Of a stretch of DNA of 64,000 nt, positions 1-11,334 are shown one piece after another. The notes beneath the pieces are model-generated. The model did not search any database. It saw only the letters and a program-made list of their open reading frames with translations, and was not told the DNA's origin. Location of the stretch: contig NC_067208.1 of the NCBI RefSeq assembly GCF_026262505.1, forward strand, positions 10,177,962-10,241,961, read 5' to 3'. The DNA comes from Trichomonas vaginalis G3 (Eukaryota; Parabasalia; Trichomonadida; Trichomonadidae). A program made the translations under genes and the position numbers. Position 1 is the stretch's first letter. Each line of letters begins with the position of its first letter.

Positions 1-2091
1 TCAGTGAATGAGATCAACTATAGCAACTTGTGGAAAAGTGACAAATAGCAACTTTGACCCTCTCTCTGCATTTTATTTGAAGAAATTTTGAAAAAACATC
101 ATACACATACTATAAATGAATATTATCATCTTAATTTTAATAAATTTCATTTACTTGGAAAGATGCAAGATCATCTTGTACTTACTCTTCGATTTATTCC
201 ATGTAACTTCGCAGGTAATAATGGCGCACTTACCTCTATTTTGGATTTTTATAGTTTCCCTCAAAACACATTCTATGGACTTACGCTCGTATCGCGTTAA
301 AAAATGTCGTTAAAATTGCCCACACGCCAAAATTTTTCTATGCTATACCATGTCTATCATGTGGCTACAAGCAATAATTATTGAATAAAATTAATACTAT
401 TTGCTTGCCACAATTATTATCTTATAATATTGAAAAAAAATAATGTTATAAAACATCATATAAAGGATAACAGTATTTCATAATCAAGTATCCAGATTTT
501 CTGTAGCAAACATAGCTTCCTAACATCTATTAGCCATGAATTGAAATGGGTCATAATTAAATTTGAACAATTTAAGGAAAAAGAGTGAGAGAATACTAAT
601 TTTATGTATTTTTATAGGGCTGTACAAGATTTAAAAAAACATTGCCGGGTTACCGTAGAGGCCTAAAAAATCGCGCCTCGGCGGCAAGCCGCCTCGGCAT
701 TAAGAATGCGCATCTAAATTTTTATATGTCCTTCTTTCTTTTATTTTTCCCTTCCCTTTCTTTTCTTTTTCTTTTTTTCCCTCCTCTTGCTCTCATTTAC
801 CTTTTTTTTCCTTTTCTCATCATTTTTCAAAATTTTAAATTTTTATCAAAAATCTTGCCTATAAAAGCAGACTATGGAACCTTTTAATGCCTCTTAATCA
901 ATATTATACAGCATAAAGCATATTAAATGAAAGTAATTACGTATAAATTTATTATTATCTTATTTATTAATTCTTTAGCATGTATTGTTTAATATTAACT
1001 TTTCTGTACATTAAATATGATATCTCCAAAGTATGAATGCCTTGTAACGAAACGAAAACTTAATTTTATGTTGAATATTTGTCACAAACATTAGATTATT
1101 AAAATATATGTTGGATATCCCTTAGTATGAGACTTCATGACTCTTGTAGTCTAACGTGAGCTTTGGATTGCAAGCTCTGTGGTTAACGAACATAAATTAA
1201 TTGTAAAGTTTTCAAAATTTTTCATCGTTTCTATCAGCATCTATTTTTCCTTTAAAATAATATATTTGTATGAATACAATATTTAGTAATTTTTTATTTC
1301 CCATAATTTCATTCAAAATTTCAGAAAAAATTAATTTCTATTCAATATTATTTCAGCTTCAAAACACTTCATTCTTATAGATGTTGATTCACTAAAGTGT
1401 GATACTCAATGTCTTATTTCAATGAAAATTGTTCTGCAAATTTATTTCACTTTTGACCTCACTTTTCCGTAATTCAATTTTTTACTTTTAATATTTTAGA
1501 TCTTCATAATATCATTTGAAAAATTAACCATATAAAAAAATCAAGTTATCAATTCACTTTTTCCGTAATTCAAAAATCAAAAATATAAATAATATATCTT
1601 TTTATCAAATATTATTATTATATTCTATGAAAAATGAGGTCCGGAAATTTTGCGGATTCCCGTAACTCAATTTTACGGAAAAAGTGCAGTAAACTATTCA
1701 AAATACGGGGAAATTGGTGTAAACTAATGATTTTACGGTAAAATCACGGAAAGTCCCGGAAGAATATATGTGCCTATATGAAATTATACAAAAATGAATC
1801 AAACGCATTTTAAAAGATTGTTCTTGTATTATAAATGCTATTCGCAGATTTATTAGTTGAAGAAAATTACCAAATTTTTGCCGATTTACAAAAAATGATT
1901 TACAAAGCATATTTTTATAAGGCTTTAAAAATCTTTAAAATGTGACCGGTGACGGAAATCCATGGTAACCAACCGCGGTTCCCGTTTGGAATGCCATATA
2001 TTTTTAATATCAAAACTGTAGTTATTTATGGTAATAATCACAGAGCATCATGTAACTCAAATTGAGAAACTCTGGTTGGTTGCCCTTTCTA
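1..2091. other. Gene-poor intergenic DNA
   Basis: No credible gene is visible here; the open frames are short, AT-biased and lack family resemblance. The stretch holds an AAAAGTGACA motif near position 34, a GC-rich hairpin at 676-698 followed by a pyrimidine-rich tract to about 830, and several copies of a CACTTTTTCCGTAATTCAA-like sequence near 1450 and 1556 with its reverse complement near 1670. The last three may be remnants of a small inverted-repeat element. Confidence 0.6.
676..698. repeat. GC-rich hairpin in AT-rich DNA
   Basis: GGCGGC and GCCGCC at 680-693 form a short hairpin with a two-base loop, flanked by two direct copies of GCCTCGGC (676-683 and 691-698). This is far richer in G+C than its surroundings. 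Similar islands sit at 9371, 21088 and 57204, the last inside the Maverick end, so this could mark a decayed element terminus. That reading is inference. Confidence 0.5.
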
Positions 2092-2463
2092 ATGGCTGAC
2101 CGCGTTGTCCCCACTGGCGATGAGAAGAAGGAGATCGTTGAGGATCTTCCAGTTCAGAAGATTCGCCTTACAATCACATCTTCTAAGCTTCCAAACCTTC
2201 AGAGAGTTGTCGGAAATCTTATGGGCAAACTAAAGAAGGGCAATCTTGAGGTCCGCGGCCCAATTCCAATGCCACGCCGCCGCCTACGCATCACAACACG
2301 TCGTGCTCCATGCGGTAACGGTACTGAAACATACGATCATTTCGAGCTTCGTATCTACAAGCGTGTTATTGATTTCCAGGGCACTGCTGAAGCTGTCAAG
2401 CAAGTTACACAGATCGCCCTTGAGCCAGACGTCCATGTTGAAGTTTCAGTTATTACAGAGTAA
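2092..2463 (+). CDS. RPS20: 40S ribosomal protein uS10 (S20)
   Basis: Cytosolic small-subunit ribosomal protein uS10 (eukaryotic S20, 123 residues here; about 119 in animals). Residues 24-40 (KIRLTITSSKLPNLQRV) and the segment PIPMPRRRLRITTRRAPCGNGTETYDHFEL carry the family hallmarks, namely the basic P-R-R-R-L-R-I-T-T-R-R loop and the T-Y-D-H-F-E motif. The start is the ATG at 2092 (MADRVV); the frame stays open upstream only through a TTG and that part does not match the family. The stop codon reads TAAA, overlapping the poly(A) signal known in T. vaginalis. It converges with the V-ATPase E gene, 245 bp away. It looks intact and the call is secure. Confidence 0.96.
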   Translation: MADRVVPTGDEKKEIVEDLPVQKIRLTITSSKLPNLQRVVGNLMGKLKKGNLEVRGPIPMPRRRLRITTRRAPCGNGTETYDHFELRIYKRVIDFQGTAEAVKQVTQIALEPDVHVEVSVITE

Positions 2464-2708
2464 ATTATTAAAATTTCATTGAAATAAAATTACTGAGCTT
2501 TTCTATTAAATGTAATCAGCTTGCTCCAAGATTTAGTCTTACTTTTAAATAAAATTAATTATTATTTAACACAAATACTAAAAAATGAAATATCATACGA
2601 CCATGGTCATTAAAATTTACTTTTTTGTGTTATGTTGCTTTAGCTTTATAAATCAATGATATATAAGACAAATAAAAAAAAGATATTCAAATATGATATA
2701 AAAAGAAT

Positions 2709-3359
2709 TTATTCCAAAACAATTTCACGGATTTGTGGGAGAATTCCATCATAAGCAAGTTTGAGGCGCTCATTCAAAATGTTGGATAGGCGAATCTTTC
2801 CTTTATGGCATGTGAAAACTACGCCGCCTGCGCAGTGAGGATCTGCAGGAAGATATCTCTCTTCATCAACGATTAACTTGCAATCAAGATTTGGATCTAC
2901 TGATTTGACCATCTCTAGTGCCTTTGGAATGATGCTATTGCAAATTTCGACATCAGCTTTTCTTACTGTAAGTCTTACACGTTGTTCCTTTAAAATTATT
3001 ACTCCTTCGGCTATAAGTTTAGCAAGAACAAGTGGATAATCTGGTCCTTTGCTGAATTCATTGAGTCTATTCTTTGCTTCCTCTAAGCATTCATTCAAAG
3101 CCTTCTTCTGTGCCTTAAGGATCTCAAGCTTTGCACTGTTAGTAATTTTAGCATTTTGAATTTGTCTATTAACTTCAATTTCCTTTTCTTGGCGTTCAGC
3201 TTCGGTTTGGAGATTGTTTGTTGTTAAAGAAATCTGTTGGTCGTAGTATTGGTCTGCTATCTTAGCAGCTTCTGTTTGCTTTTCGATGGCAATTGATTCT
3301 GCTTGTTCTCTAAATAATGCACACATTTGCTCAACGCGTTGCTGAGGAGTCGAAGCCAT
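2709..3359 (-). CDS. V-type proton ATPase subunit E
   Basis: Peripheral-stalk subunit E of the vacuolar proton pump, which links the catalytic V1 head to the membrane V0 sector on acidic compartments. The 216-residue length matches the family (about 226). The first 110 residues form a long charged coiled coil (QRVEQMCALFREQAESIAIE onward, rich in E, K, Q); the C-terminal half has the conserved globular part with DADPHCAGGVV-like sequence (here PADPHCAGGVVFTCHKGKI) and a final LNERLKLAYDGILPQIRE segment typical of subunit E. The ATG at 3359 (MASTPQQR) is chosen; the frame extends 39 bases upstream with no family match. The stop reads TAAA. It appears intact. Confidence 0.93.
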   Translation of the reverse strand: MASTPQQRVEQMCALFREQAESIAIEKQTEAAKIADQYYDQQISLTTNNLQTEAERQEKEIEVNRQIQNAKITNSAKLEILKAQKKALNECLEEAKNRLNEFSKGPDYPLVLAKLIAEGVIILKEQRVRLTVRKADVEICNSIIPKALEMVKSVDPNLDCKLIVDEERYLPADPHCAGGVVFTCHKGKIRLSNILNERLKLAYDGILPQIREIVLE

Positions 3360-3520
3360 ATTACTTGTAGAATATATCCTTCGATTAAAGACGATCAAAA
3401 ATCGTTACTTTTCTCTTGATTAGTTTTTTGAAAAAAAAGTCGCCAAAGAAATATTTTCATAGCCTCTTAGAGCATCATATTATAATAAATCGAAGAACAT
3501 TAATACTTCACTACATACCT

Positions 3521-4772
3521 GTAATAAACAGAAATTCATCAAAAGTGACAGCTCTCAATTTTTTGACATTTGTAAATTCTAAATTGAATGAGAAAAATGA
3601 AATAATACTAAGCATAATACAATATTCGAGATTTAATTATAATTAGGAAAAAGTTAGTTTTGAGAGTACTTTTCATAGGCATATAGAATGAAATCTTCTG
3701 AAAAATAATATCACATAAACTCATATTATTTTCTAATATATAACTATTTTATATAAAAATCAAATTCAATGATCTTAAAAGCGAAGGATAAACCTCAAAA
3801 TTTACGAATATAATGAGTGGGAATATAATGCTTATCTATCATAAAACCATATGAAATATTAATTTTTGCTTTACGCCTAATTTTTGACGACAATTAGCAA
3901 AAAATGTTAAATGTTAACACTCAGTCCATTTGAATATGAAAAATAAAATTGACTTTGATTAAATGTTTTTATTTATCATGCAATTCTTCTTGCGACCAAA
4001 GATTTGAATAAAAGTTCAAAAAATAAGATAGCTTAAAAAATAATATACGGTAGTGTTTACTAATAGATGAATAGTATATAAATTCTATTAAAATGGATTT
4101 GATCCAAAAAATATATAAAATTTGATCATAAATAAAATCGTTTTAAATTACTTCTTCATTTAAATTATAACAATTATTTTTGGTTTTATATTTTTTTGGA
4201 TCAAATCCATTTTAATAGAATTTATATACTATTCATCTATTAGTAAACACTACCGTATATTATTTTTTAAGCTATCTTATTTTTTGAACTTTTATTCAAA
4301 TCTTTGGTCGCAAGAAGAATTGCATGATAAATAAAAACATTTAATCAAAGTCAATTTTATTTTTCATATTCAAATGGACTGAGTGTTAACATTTAACATT
4401 TTTTGCTAATTGTCGTCAAAAATTAGGCGTAAAGCAAAAATTAATATTTCATATGGTTTTATGATAGATAAGCATTATATTCCCACTCATTATATTCGTA
4501 AATTTTGAGGTTTATCCTTCGCTTTTAAGATCATTGAATTTGATTTTTATATAAAATAGTTATATATTAGAAAATAATATGAGTTTATGTGATATTATTT
4601 TTCAGAAGATTTTGTGTTCTTCTTCAAAATTTTATTTTTTTATTAAAAAGAATCTTTACAAAATATACATTTACTTTAATTAATATTTAAAAACGTGCTC
4701 TATCAAAAGTTCCAAAAATTCAATATTTTAGCTTTTCTGAGGTGTCACTTTTGATGAATTTCTGTTTACAAC
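3521..4772. mobile_element. Palindromic TIR element with 8-bp target duplication
   Basis: A 1.25-kb non-coding element. Its ends read GTAATAAACAGAAATTCATC and, in reverse complement at the right end, GTTGTAAACAGAAATTCATC. ACATACCT flanks it on both sides (3513-3520 and 4773-4780), the expected footprint of transposition. Inside, about 420 bp at 3690-4117 is repeated inverted at 4186-4610 around a 70-bp centre, so the element can fold into one long hairpin. AAAAGTGACA lies within both ends. There is no transposase frame, so it is a non-autonomous DNA transposon. An 8-bp duplication would suit a hAT-like or Mutator-like parent, but the family is not determined. A second, partial copy lies at 56896-57167. 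Confidence 0.8.
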
Positions 4773-4780
4773 ACATACCT

Positions 4781-6116
4781 ACATATCCTTTGTCTTTATT
4801 CTTTTTATTTTTATTTCTACACCGTATAGGAAATGAATGTCACAACAAATCATTGACAATAAAAACAAAATTTCAGGGAAATGAATTTTGAGAGAAATCC
4901 CAATGAATTCATTTTTGAATTACCCTATAATTTTATGAATATGGCACTTTTCGTCGATTTTCAAAGAATTAAATCGCTTCTATCTCAATAACTAATAAAC
5001 ATATAAGATTTTTGAAAGTATATATATAGTGTACTACATCTCAAGATATTATTAATATGTATTAGAAAGAATAATATATTGGATTTTGATATCACAAAAT
5101 GACTTTTCAATTTATTGTAGTTCCTCACAGAGTTGAGATTCTACAAAATTCTTTGCAGATAATTTATGAAGGGATGATAGACTAACGAAGGATAGATACA
5201 TGAATTGAAAATAAAAAAATCGATTAAATATGAACCTTCATAAACCGTTTAAGAAACTTAAAAACTATTCTTTATTGTTTATTTTGGACGAAGTTTAATA
5301 TGATTGTGGTTTTATTGGACAATAATCGAGTAACGGAAAAATATAACATTTATCTATAAAGTGAAAATTTAGAGGTATATTTCGTAAGATATTTCCTCTC
5401 TGATTACAAGAACTATTGTGAGCTATCAATCTAATGAAAGAGAGCAGATTTGGCCGTAATGAAAATGCAATACTTCGAAAATCAATGCAAAAAAGATTAA
5501 TTTGTTAGAAACAATCGACTATGACACTGAATTCTAAGAGCAAACATTTACATTAGGATATTTTGATCATTTTCAAATATTGCAAAATTGCATTTAAACA
5601 AGTTAAGGAGAATACTATATTAACCGTGTTGTAAGGAAATATAACAATTTTAAAGATTTTGCGACAGAATTTGAAAAAATATGAAAATCAGATATATAAA
5701 AATTGAATAAAATAACATTATGATGGAATATAAGTAGATGAGCTATTAATGCTGCTATGATTTAAAATTGAGTAGTAATGAAATAGAATTTCGATTAAAA
5801 AAATTAATGTAATTGTATGAAAGCTTTGATCCAAATAATTAATATTCGCAAATATTTTAACCTACTAATAAAATTCTGATTATATTAAGATATTTTAAAA
5901 ATGAGATTCCAAATTGAATGGTGATGGAGATGAAAATTTTTAAAAATATAAATAAGAGGATAAATTGATTGAGATATTAACTAGTAAATATTTGAAAAAG
6001 TAAATTATTTGAAATCCTTTAAAAATGTTACGGATAAAAGCTATATAAATAAAATGACTGGTGTGGTTGGTTAGCTTAATGTGTAATATCAAAAAGAATT
6101 AATGGGTGTTGTGAAG
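4781..6116. other. AT-rich intergenic DNA
   Basis: I see no gene, RNA or clear repeat here; all six frames are broken by frequent stops and composition is extremely AT-rich. Confidence 0.5.
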
Positions 6117-6404
6117 TGAGCAACTTTGAGAAGAATCATTTGTGATTCTTGTCAAAGTTGAATCAAAGACAACAATTGATAGACAATTGTTGTCTTTGTG
6201 TACAACATTCACTTGAATTATAAACAATAACAAGTGTTTGTTGTTCACTGAGCAACTTTGAGAAGAATCATTTGTGATTCTTGTCAAAGTTGAATCAAAG
6301 ACAACAATTGATAGACAATTGTTGTCTATGTGTTCGTTAAACACGTGTTATTTATGAATATACACGTGTTTGTTGTTCACTGAGCAACTTTTAGAAGAAT
6401 CATT
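6117..6404 (-). repeat. 132-bp tandem repeat, left inverted array
   Basis: About 2.2 copies of a 132-bp unit; GAGCAACTTT starts recur at 6118, 6250 and 6382. Each unit contains nested inverted repeats, for example GACAACAATTG followed by CAATTGTTGTC around a short loop, and AGAATCA/TGATTCT. The same unit is present in the opposite orientation at 10002-10280. The second copy has a divergent end with an ACACGTGT inverted pair. A short open frame on the minus strand is a by-product of the repeat rather than a gene. Confidence 0.85.
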
Positions 6405-6446
6405 TTGTAATACTTTGAAACACAAAATAGCATATTATGCTTTTAT

Positions 6447-7004
6447 TTATCTATATGTGTCATTTTGGGAGACATTGTCTATGCAAGTCTCCCAGAATGA
6501 CACATTCATACACAATCTTCTTCTGATTGTGTATCTTTTGTCAACAAAGTGCAACAGTGCACTGTTATTGTGTGCTATGTGTCATTGTGGGAGACATTGT
6601 CTATGCAAGTCTCCCAGAATGACACATTCATACACAATCTTCTTCTGATTGTGTATCTTTTGTCAACAAAGTGCAACAGTGCACTGTTATTGTGTGCTAT
6701 GTGTCATTGTGGGAGACATTGTCTATGCAAGTCTCCCAGAATGACACATTCATACACAATCTTCTTCTGATTGTGTATCTTTTGTCAACAAAGTGCAACA
6801 GTGCACTGTTATTGTGTGCTATGTGTCATTGTGGGAGACATTGTCTATGCAAGTCTCCCAGAATGACACATTCATACACAATCTTCTTCTGATTGTGTAT
6901 CTTTTGTCAACAAAGTGCAACAGTGCACTGTTATTGTGTGCTATGTGTCATTGTGGGAGACATTGTCTATGCAAGTCTCCCAGAATGACACATTCATACA
7001 CAAT
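6447..7004 (+). repeat. 122-bp tandem array of hairpin units
   Basis: Five copies of a 122-bp unit, the first divergent, with TGTGTCAT starts at 6456, 6578, 6700, 6822 and 6944. Each unit holds three successive inverted repeats: TGTGTCATTGTGGGAGAC with a partly complementary AGTCTCCCAGAATGACACA, ATACACAATC with GATTGTGTAT, and GTGCAACAGTGCAC. Copies two to five look identical. The repeated 73-residue frames are created by the repeat and not by selection for a protein. Confidence 0.85.
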
Positions 7005-8616
7005 CTTCAATTCTTGTTTTAATTTTGTCTCATATTAACTGAATATCTCTTTTCAACACGTTCACTTCTAATACCCGACAATAACCTATCATAAAACCCC
7101 TAAAGCCACTTTTTCTTCTCTATTTACTTTTAAATTCTGAGATTCAAATTTTGTTCTATTTCATTCAGTTTTCTTTTATCAAAATCATATAACCATTCAT
7201 ACTGATTCTTAATTTACTATATTACATTGAGATTTCATCTTTTTTCATATTTCGAATTAAATCAGCTATTTAAACCTAATATCCGGACCTGTCAGTATTC
7301 AAATATTATTGGCCACATGTATCTGAGCATTTACACGGATTTTACCAAATTTTGCAAAAAATGTGTTATGAGATGGGTGTTTACCCACGTTTTGCAAAAA
7401 AAACCAAAATGATAGAGTGGGTCATAAGGATCAGTTTTGCTATAGCTTGTCCGGCTTGAAACTCAATATTCATTCGGGAAAAGACGTTTCAAAATTTTGT
7501 AAAGTATTCAAATTTGCAGCTTTGTTCGATTTGAAAATTGAAATTTGAAACGAAATGACTGTATGAATATGTTCTTCATATTGAATCTAAGCATTTCTTG
7601 GAATTTGGAGTTTTTCTAAAAAGTTTTATCGGTTGAAAAATTAAAAATAAAACAAAAGAATTTTTTTCCGATTTTTTAAACGCATCTTAATTTTTAACGG
7701 ACGAAGGAGTATTTGATCAAAGTTCAATAAGGCTATCACACTATATTATAGTTAGCTTGCAAAGTAAGCAATATAATCTGGAATTTAATAACTTCATAAA
7801 GATTTGATAAAACCATTTTTGTGTAAATTAGTATTTAATAGGAAAATATGAAATTAGATTAGTCAACCATATAAATTGTTATTATATGAAATGATAACAA
7901 TTGATAAAACATACAGATTGGAAGATTAGGTGAATTTTTGTGCTGAATAGGTGTGTTTGTATGTAATGCCTCTATAGTATATTCATAATAAAAATTAGTA
8001 TACTATAAAAACTTGATTTGAGAAGAAAATTAATGTGGAATAAGAAGATTGTAGAGAAACGTCTCATTCTGTGAGACAGTCACAAATAATATCTCCTTAC
8101 CATATCAAATCCTTAAATTTTATATATGCTATTTTTTAATCTTTTTAAAATTTCTCTTTAACTCTCTTCAAAGACTTTCTTTTATGTCAAAAATTTGTTT
8201 CACTTTGCCCCAACTCATATACTCTAAAAATAATAACAATAGCCAAATATATAAAATTAATTTTTAATTCATTAAAATTATATTTATTCAAAGTAAATCC
8301 TCATATAAACTTCTATGAACCATCCTCATCTGTTAATTCAATCAAGTATTCTAAGAAATTTGGGCAATTTTCTTCGAATAATTGGCTCTCATATGATAAA
8401 TCTATTAATTCAATTTTGTCATGCATAAAATCATACTTTCAGAATATGCAATAGCATTTTGCAAGAGCCAACAATAAATCAATTTTAAATCTTAGACTGT
8501 TATTATTAAATGATTCAAGTAGTCCTTCCTCCAATAAAAAGTGGTACATTATTTGTTGATCGTTCTGTGAAAATTCGAAATTTAAGATACAATAGCAAAT
8601 TATCTGGGCAAACCCA
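7005..8616. other. Intergenic DNA without recognisable gene
   Basis: Only short frames of low complexity are present. I see no RNA gene or repeated block here apart from general AT richness. Confidence 0.45.
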
Positions 8617-8796
8617 AATTTTAGCTAAAAGTGACAGGGAAAAAACGTTTAGTATTAAAAAAAAAAGACCGATGAGAGCTTCGTTCGAAATATAGAGGGA
8701 ACTGAGAATGCGCAACCATTCTCAGGGAATATTGGATGCTATTCCCGTTCCCTCTGTATGGAAAATTGAGGTTTTCAAAGGGAGTTAAAATAATAT

Positions 8797-9268
8797 CAAA
8801 TTTATACTAATTTACTTCAAAATACAAAAGTATTTGACAGCTAAAATTAGTTACTTTAGCAAGCCTATCAATACCCTTTTACGATTATTGCTACTTTTTC
8901 GAAATAAAAGTAAAAACAAATTTATACTAATTTACTTCAAAATACAAAAGTATTTGACAGCTAAAATTAGTTACTTTAGCAAGCCTATCAATACCCTTTT
9001 ACGATTATTGCTACTTTTTCGAAATAAAAGTAAAAACAAATTTATACTAATTTACTTCAAAATACAAAAGTATTTGACAGCTAAAATTAGTTACTTTAGC
9101 AAGCCTATCAATACCCTTTTACGATTATTGCTACTTTTTCGAAATAAAAGTAAAAACAAATTTATACTAATTTACTTCAAAATACAAAAGTATTTGACAG
9201 CTAAAATTAGTTACTTTAGCAAGCCTATCAATACCCTTTTACGATTATTGCTACTTTTTCGAAATAAA
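8797..9268 (+). repeat. 120-bp tandem repeat, about 3.9 copies
   Basis: Copies start at 8797, 8917, 9037 and 9157 and appear identical base for base. As the unit is exactly 40 codons, one frame stays open through all copies (8834-9301), giving a hydrophobic and basic repeated peptide. No recognised family fits and the frame starts at a TTG, so I treat it as non-coding satellite DNA. Confidence 0.85.
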
Positions 9269-9370
9269 ATAAATTTATTATCAAAAACCTTTTTTTCTTA
9301 GTAAAAATAAACGAAATTTTTTACCTTATGAACTTTTGATGGAAATATGCAAATTTAAAATAATAAAGAA

Positions 9371-9504
9371 AGCCGCGAGCGAAGCGATCGGCTTAGTTCG
9401 AAGATTTTGATTCAAATCTTTGCTGATCTGTAATTCGCGGAAGCCGCGAGCGAATCGATCGGCTTAGGTCTAAGATTTTGATTCAAATCTTTGCTTATAT
9501 TCCT
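9371..9504 (+). repeat. 71-bp duplication with GC-rich hairpin
   Basis: AGCCGCGAGCGAA starts at 9371 and again at 9442. Both copies contain AGCCGCGAGCGA(A/T)(G/T)CGATCGGCTT, an inverted repeat able to fold into a GC-rich hairpin, followed by AAGATTTTGATTCAAATCTT, a second inverted repeat. This repeats the hairpin-after-hairpin layout seen elsewhere in the window. Confidence 0.7.
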
Positions 9505-10001
9505 TAAATTCTTTATGAAACTCGCAACAGTTCCATAAAAAATTTTAAATTCTAAACTGTCGAAATTACCGATCGGTAATCACACCCTTCATGGGTGTGT
9601 CACTTTTTACAGGCGTGTCACTTTTAGCTAAAATTACCCCTACTCTAACAATCCGGGTAAAAACAAGGATATTTTCGTCAAATGCATCTATTTTGTCAAC
9701 AGGAAATGGTATCTTGGAGACACAATCACCAATATCAATATTTTCAACATCTTGTTTATAAGATTTGATATTCATTAAAATTTGATATAAAAAAGTAAAT
9801 TCATTGCTCAGAAAATTGAGAAAATTGAGAGTAACCGCCAAATAAGATTTTTAAAAATAAAGAACTAAGGGTACAGTATATGAGAAGGAAGAATCCAAAA
9901 TTTTATTTTTAAGGTTTTGCAAGAAATATTTTTATTAATAAACGGTAGAATAATAATAGGAATATCGATATTAAAAAAGAAATACATGAAATAAATAAAA
10001 A

Positions 10002-10280
10002 TTTGATTCAACTTTGACAAGAATCACAAATGATTCTTCTCAAAGTTGCTCAGTGAACAACAAACACTTGTTATTGTTTATAATTCAAGTGAATGTTGTA
10101 CACAAAGACAACAATTGTCTATCAATTGTTGTCTTTGATTCAACTTTGACAAGAATCACAAATGATTCTTCTCAAAGTTGCTCAGTGAACAACAAACACT
10201 TGTTATTGTTTATAATTCAAGTGAATGTTGTACACAAAGACAACAATTGTCTATCAATTGTTGTCTTTGATTCAACTTTA
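10002..10280 (+). repeat. 132-bp tandem repeat, right inverted array
   Basis: Just over two copies of the same 132-bp unit as at 6117-6404, in the opposite orientation, with GATTCAACTTT starts at 10005, 10137 and 10269. The two arrays face each other across 3.6 kb. The open frame at 10014-10352 follows from the repeat and does not resemble a protein family. Confidence 0.85.
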
Positions 10281-11334
10281 TTAAAAATTTTAATTATATC
10301 TTTTAATTTATATTTATTTACGTTCACATTTCTTTTATATCCTTTATATTAATATAAAATTTCGGTTGATCTTCACTCTTTTTCACATATTTTTTCAATA
10401 AGATACCCAATTTTTGTATTTATTCTGATTAATATTTTTCACTGTTAATTTTATTGATATCTCAAACTATTTCAACATTTAGTTTTTTAAAAACTCTATT
10501 TTTTGTTCTCTCTCTCAATTTTCAAAAGTCATTAATTTTGCATTACTTTATTTAAAATATAATTAACATTGGATAAAAACATTTATTATAATGCCATTTT
10601 GGATCAATCTTATGATATTTCAAATCTTTTAAAATACACTCATTCATAACAAATAGTTGCCCTAGACATGTGCGTAACCTCTGTGTACGATATTCCAACA
10701 CCTTACGACCTGTATGCAAGTTTTTAATTATTGAATAAAAAAACAACAACATACCGTACTTCGAGTATAAAACATGTATACCCTAATAAAAACAAAAATT
10801 AGGACATATTTGATTTATGATTTCTTTTCACAAATCGAAATTTTGATCTCTCAATTTTAAACATTTTTCAAAAAAAAACTTATAAATATATTTCTTATTG
10901 TATAATATTGAAAAATAAATCATCATGGATGAATATTACTAGTACTTCAGAATTATTTATTTTTTTCGATCTAAATATAGAAATAATATCTACTCTATAT
11001 AAAAATAACAATTATTTAATTTTATTGAAATTTTTATTATTTGATTAATATATTTTATGTGATATCTTAAATAGCAATAAAAACTACACCACATAGTTAT
11101 TCTAGGGTACCTTCATCTACTTCTAGAATTATAGGCTCTGGATTCGAATCTATGGTGCGCTATTGATAAAGTAAATTTCTCCATAGGCCCCCAAAAAATT
11201 GACAACCCAGGAATTATAGGGTATTTTCTTAGAATCTCAGTCAGAACTAAAGCTTTGAGTGTATGATTTGTGGAAATGGTTCTTCACATCACTTCCAATG
11301 AATTCTTTTGACTCGTGGAATAAATTTTTAAAAA
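10281..11334. other. Intergenic region upstream of pseudokinase
   Basis: AT-rich DNA with no recognisable gene. It must hold the promoter for the gene starting at 11335; I see no clear TCA-Y-W initiator within the last 40 bases. Confidence 0.45.

Larger units (their letters stand above)
8617..9635. mobile_element. Candidate 1.0-kb inverted-repeat element
   Basis: A perfect 20-bp inverted pair, AATTTTAGCTAAAAGTGACA at 8617-8636 and its complement at 9616-9635, brackets a segment holding the 120-bp array and the 71-bp GC-rich duplication. The pair includes the AAAAGTGACA motif seen at the ends of the 3.5-kb element. No target duplication was recognised and there is no transposase, so a non-autonomous element is an inference; the pair could also be the inner part of longer ends. 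Confidence 0.5.

Noticed and set aside
6549-7038. Repeated 73-81 residue cysteine-rich peptides
   Set aside because: They are the 122-bp satellite read in one frame; identical DNA copies and hairpin content explain them.
9566-9841. 91-residue minus-strand ORF
   Set aside because: It starts at TTG and its end overlaps the inverted-repeat and GTCACTTTT motifs; no family was recognised, though a decayed gene fragment cannot be excluded.
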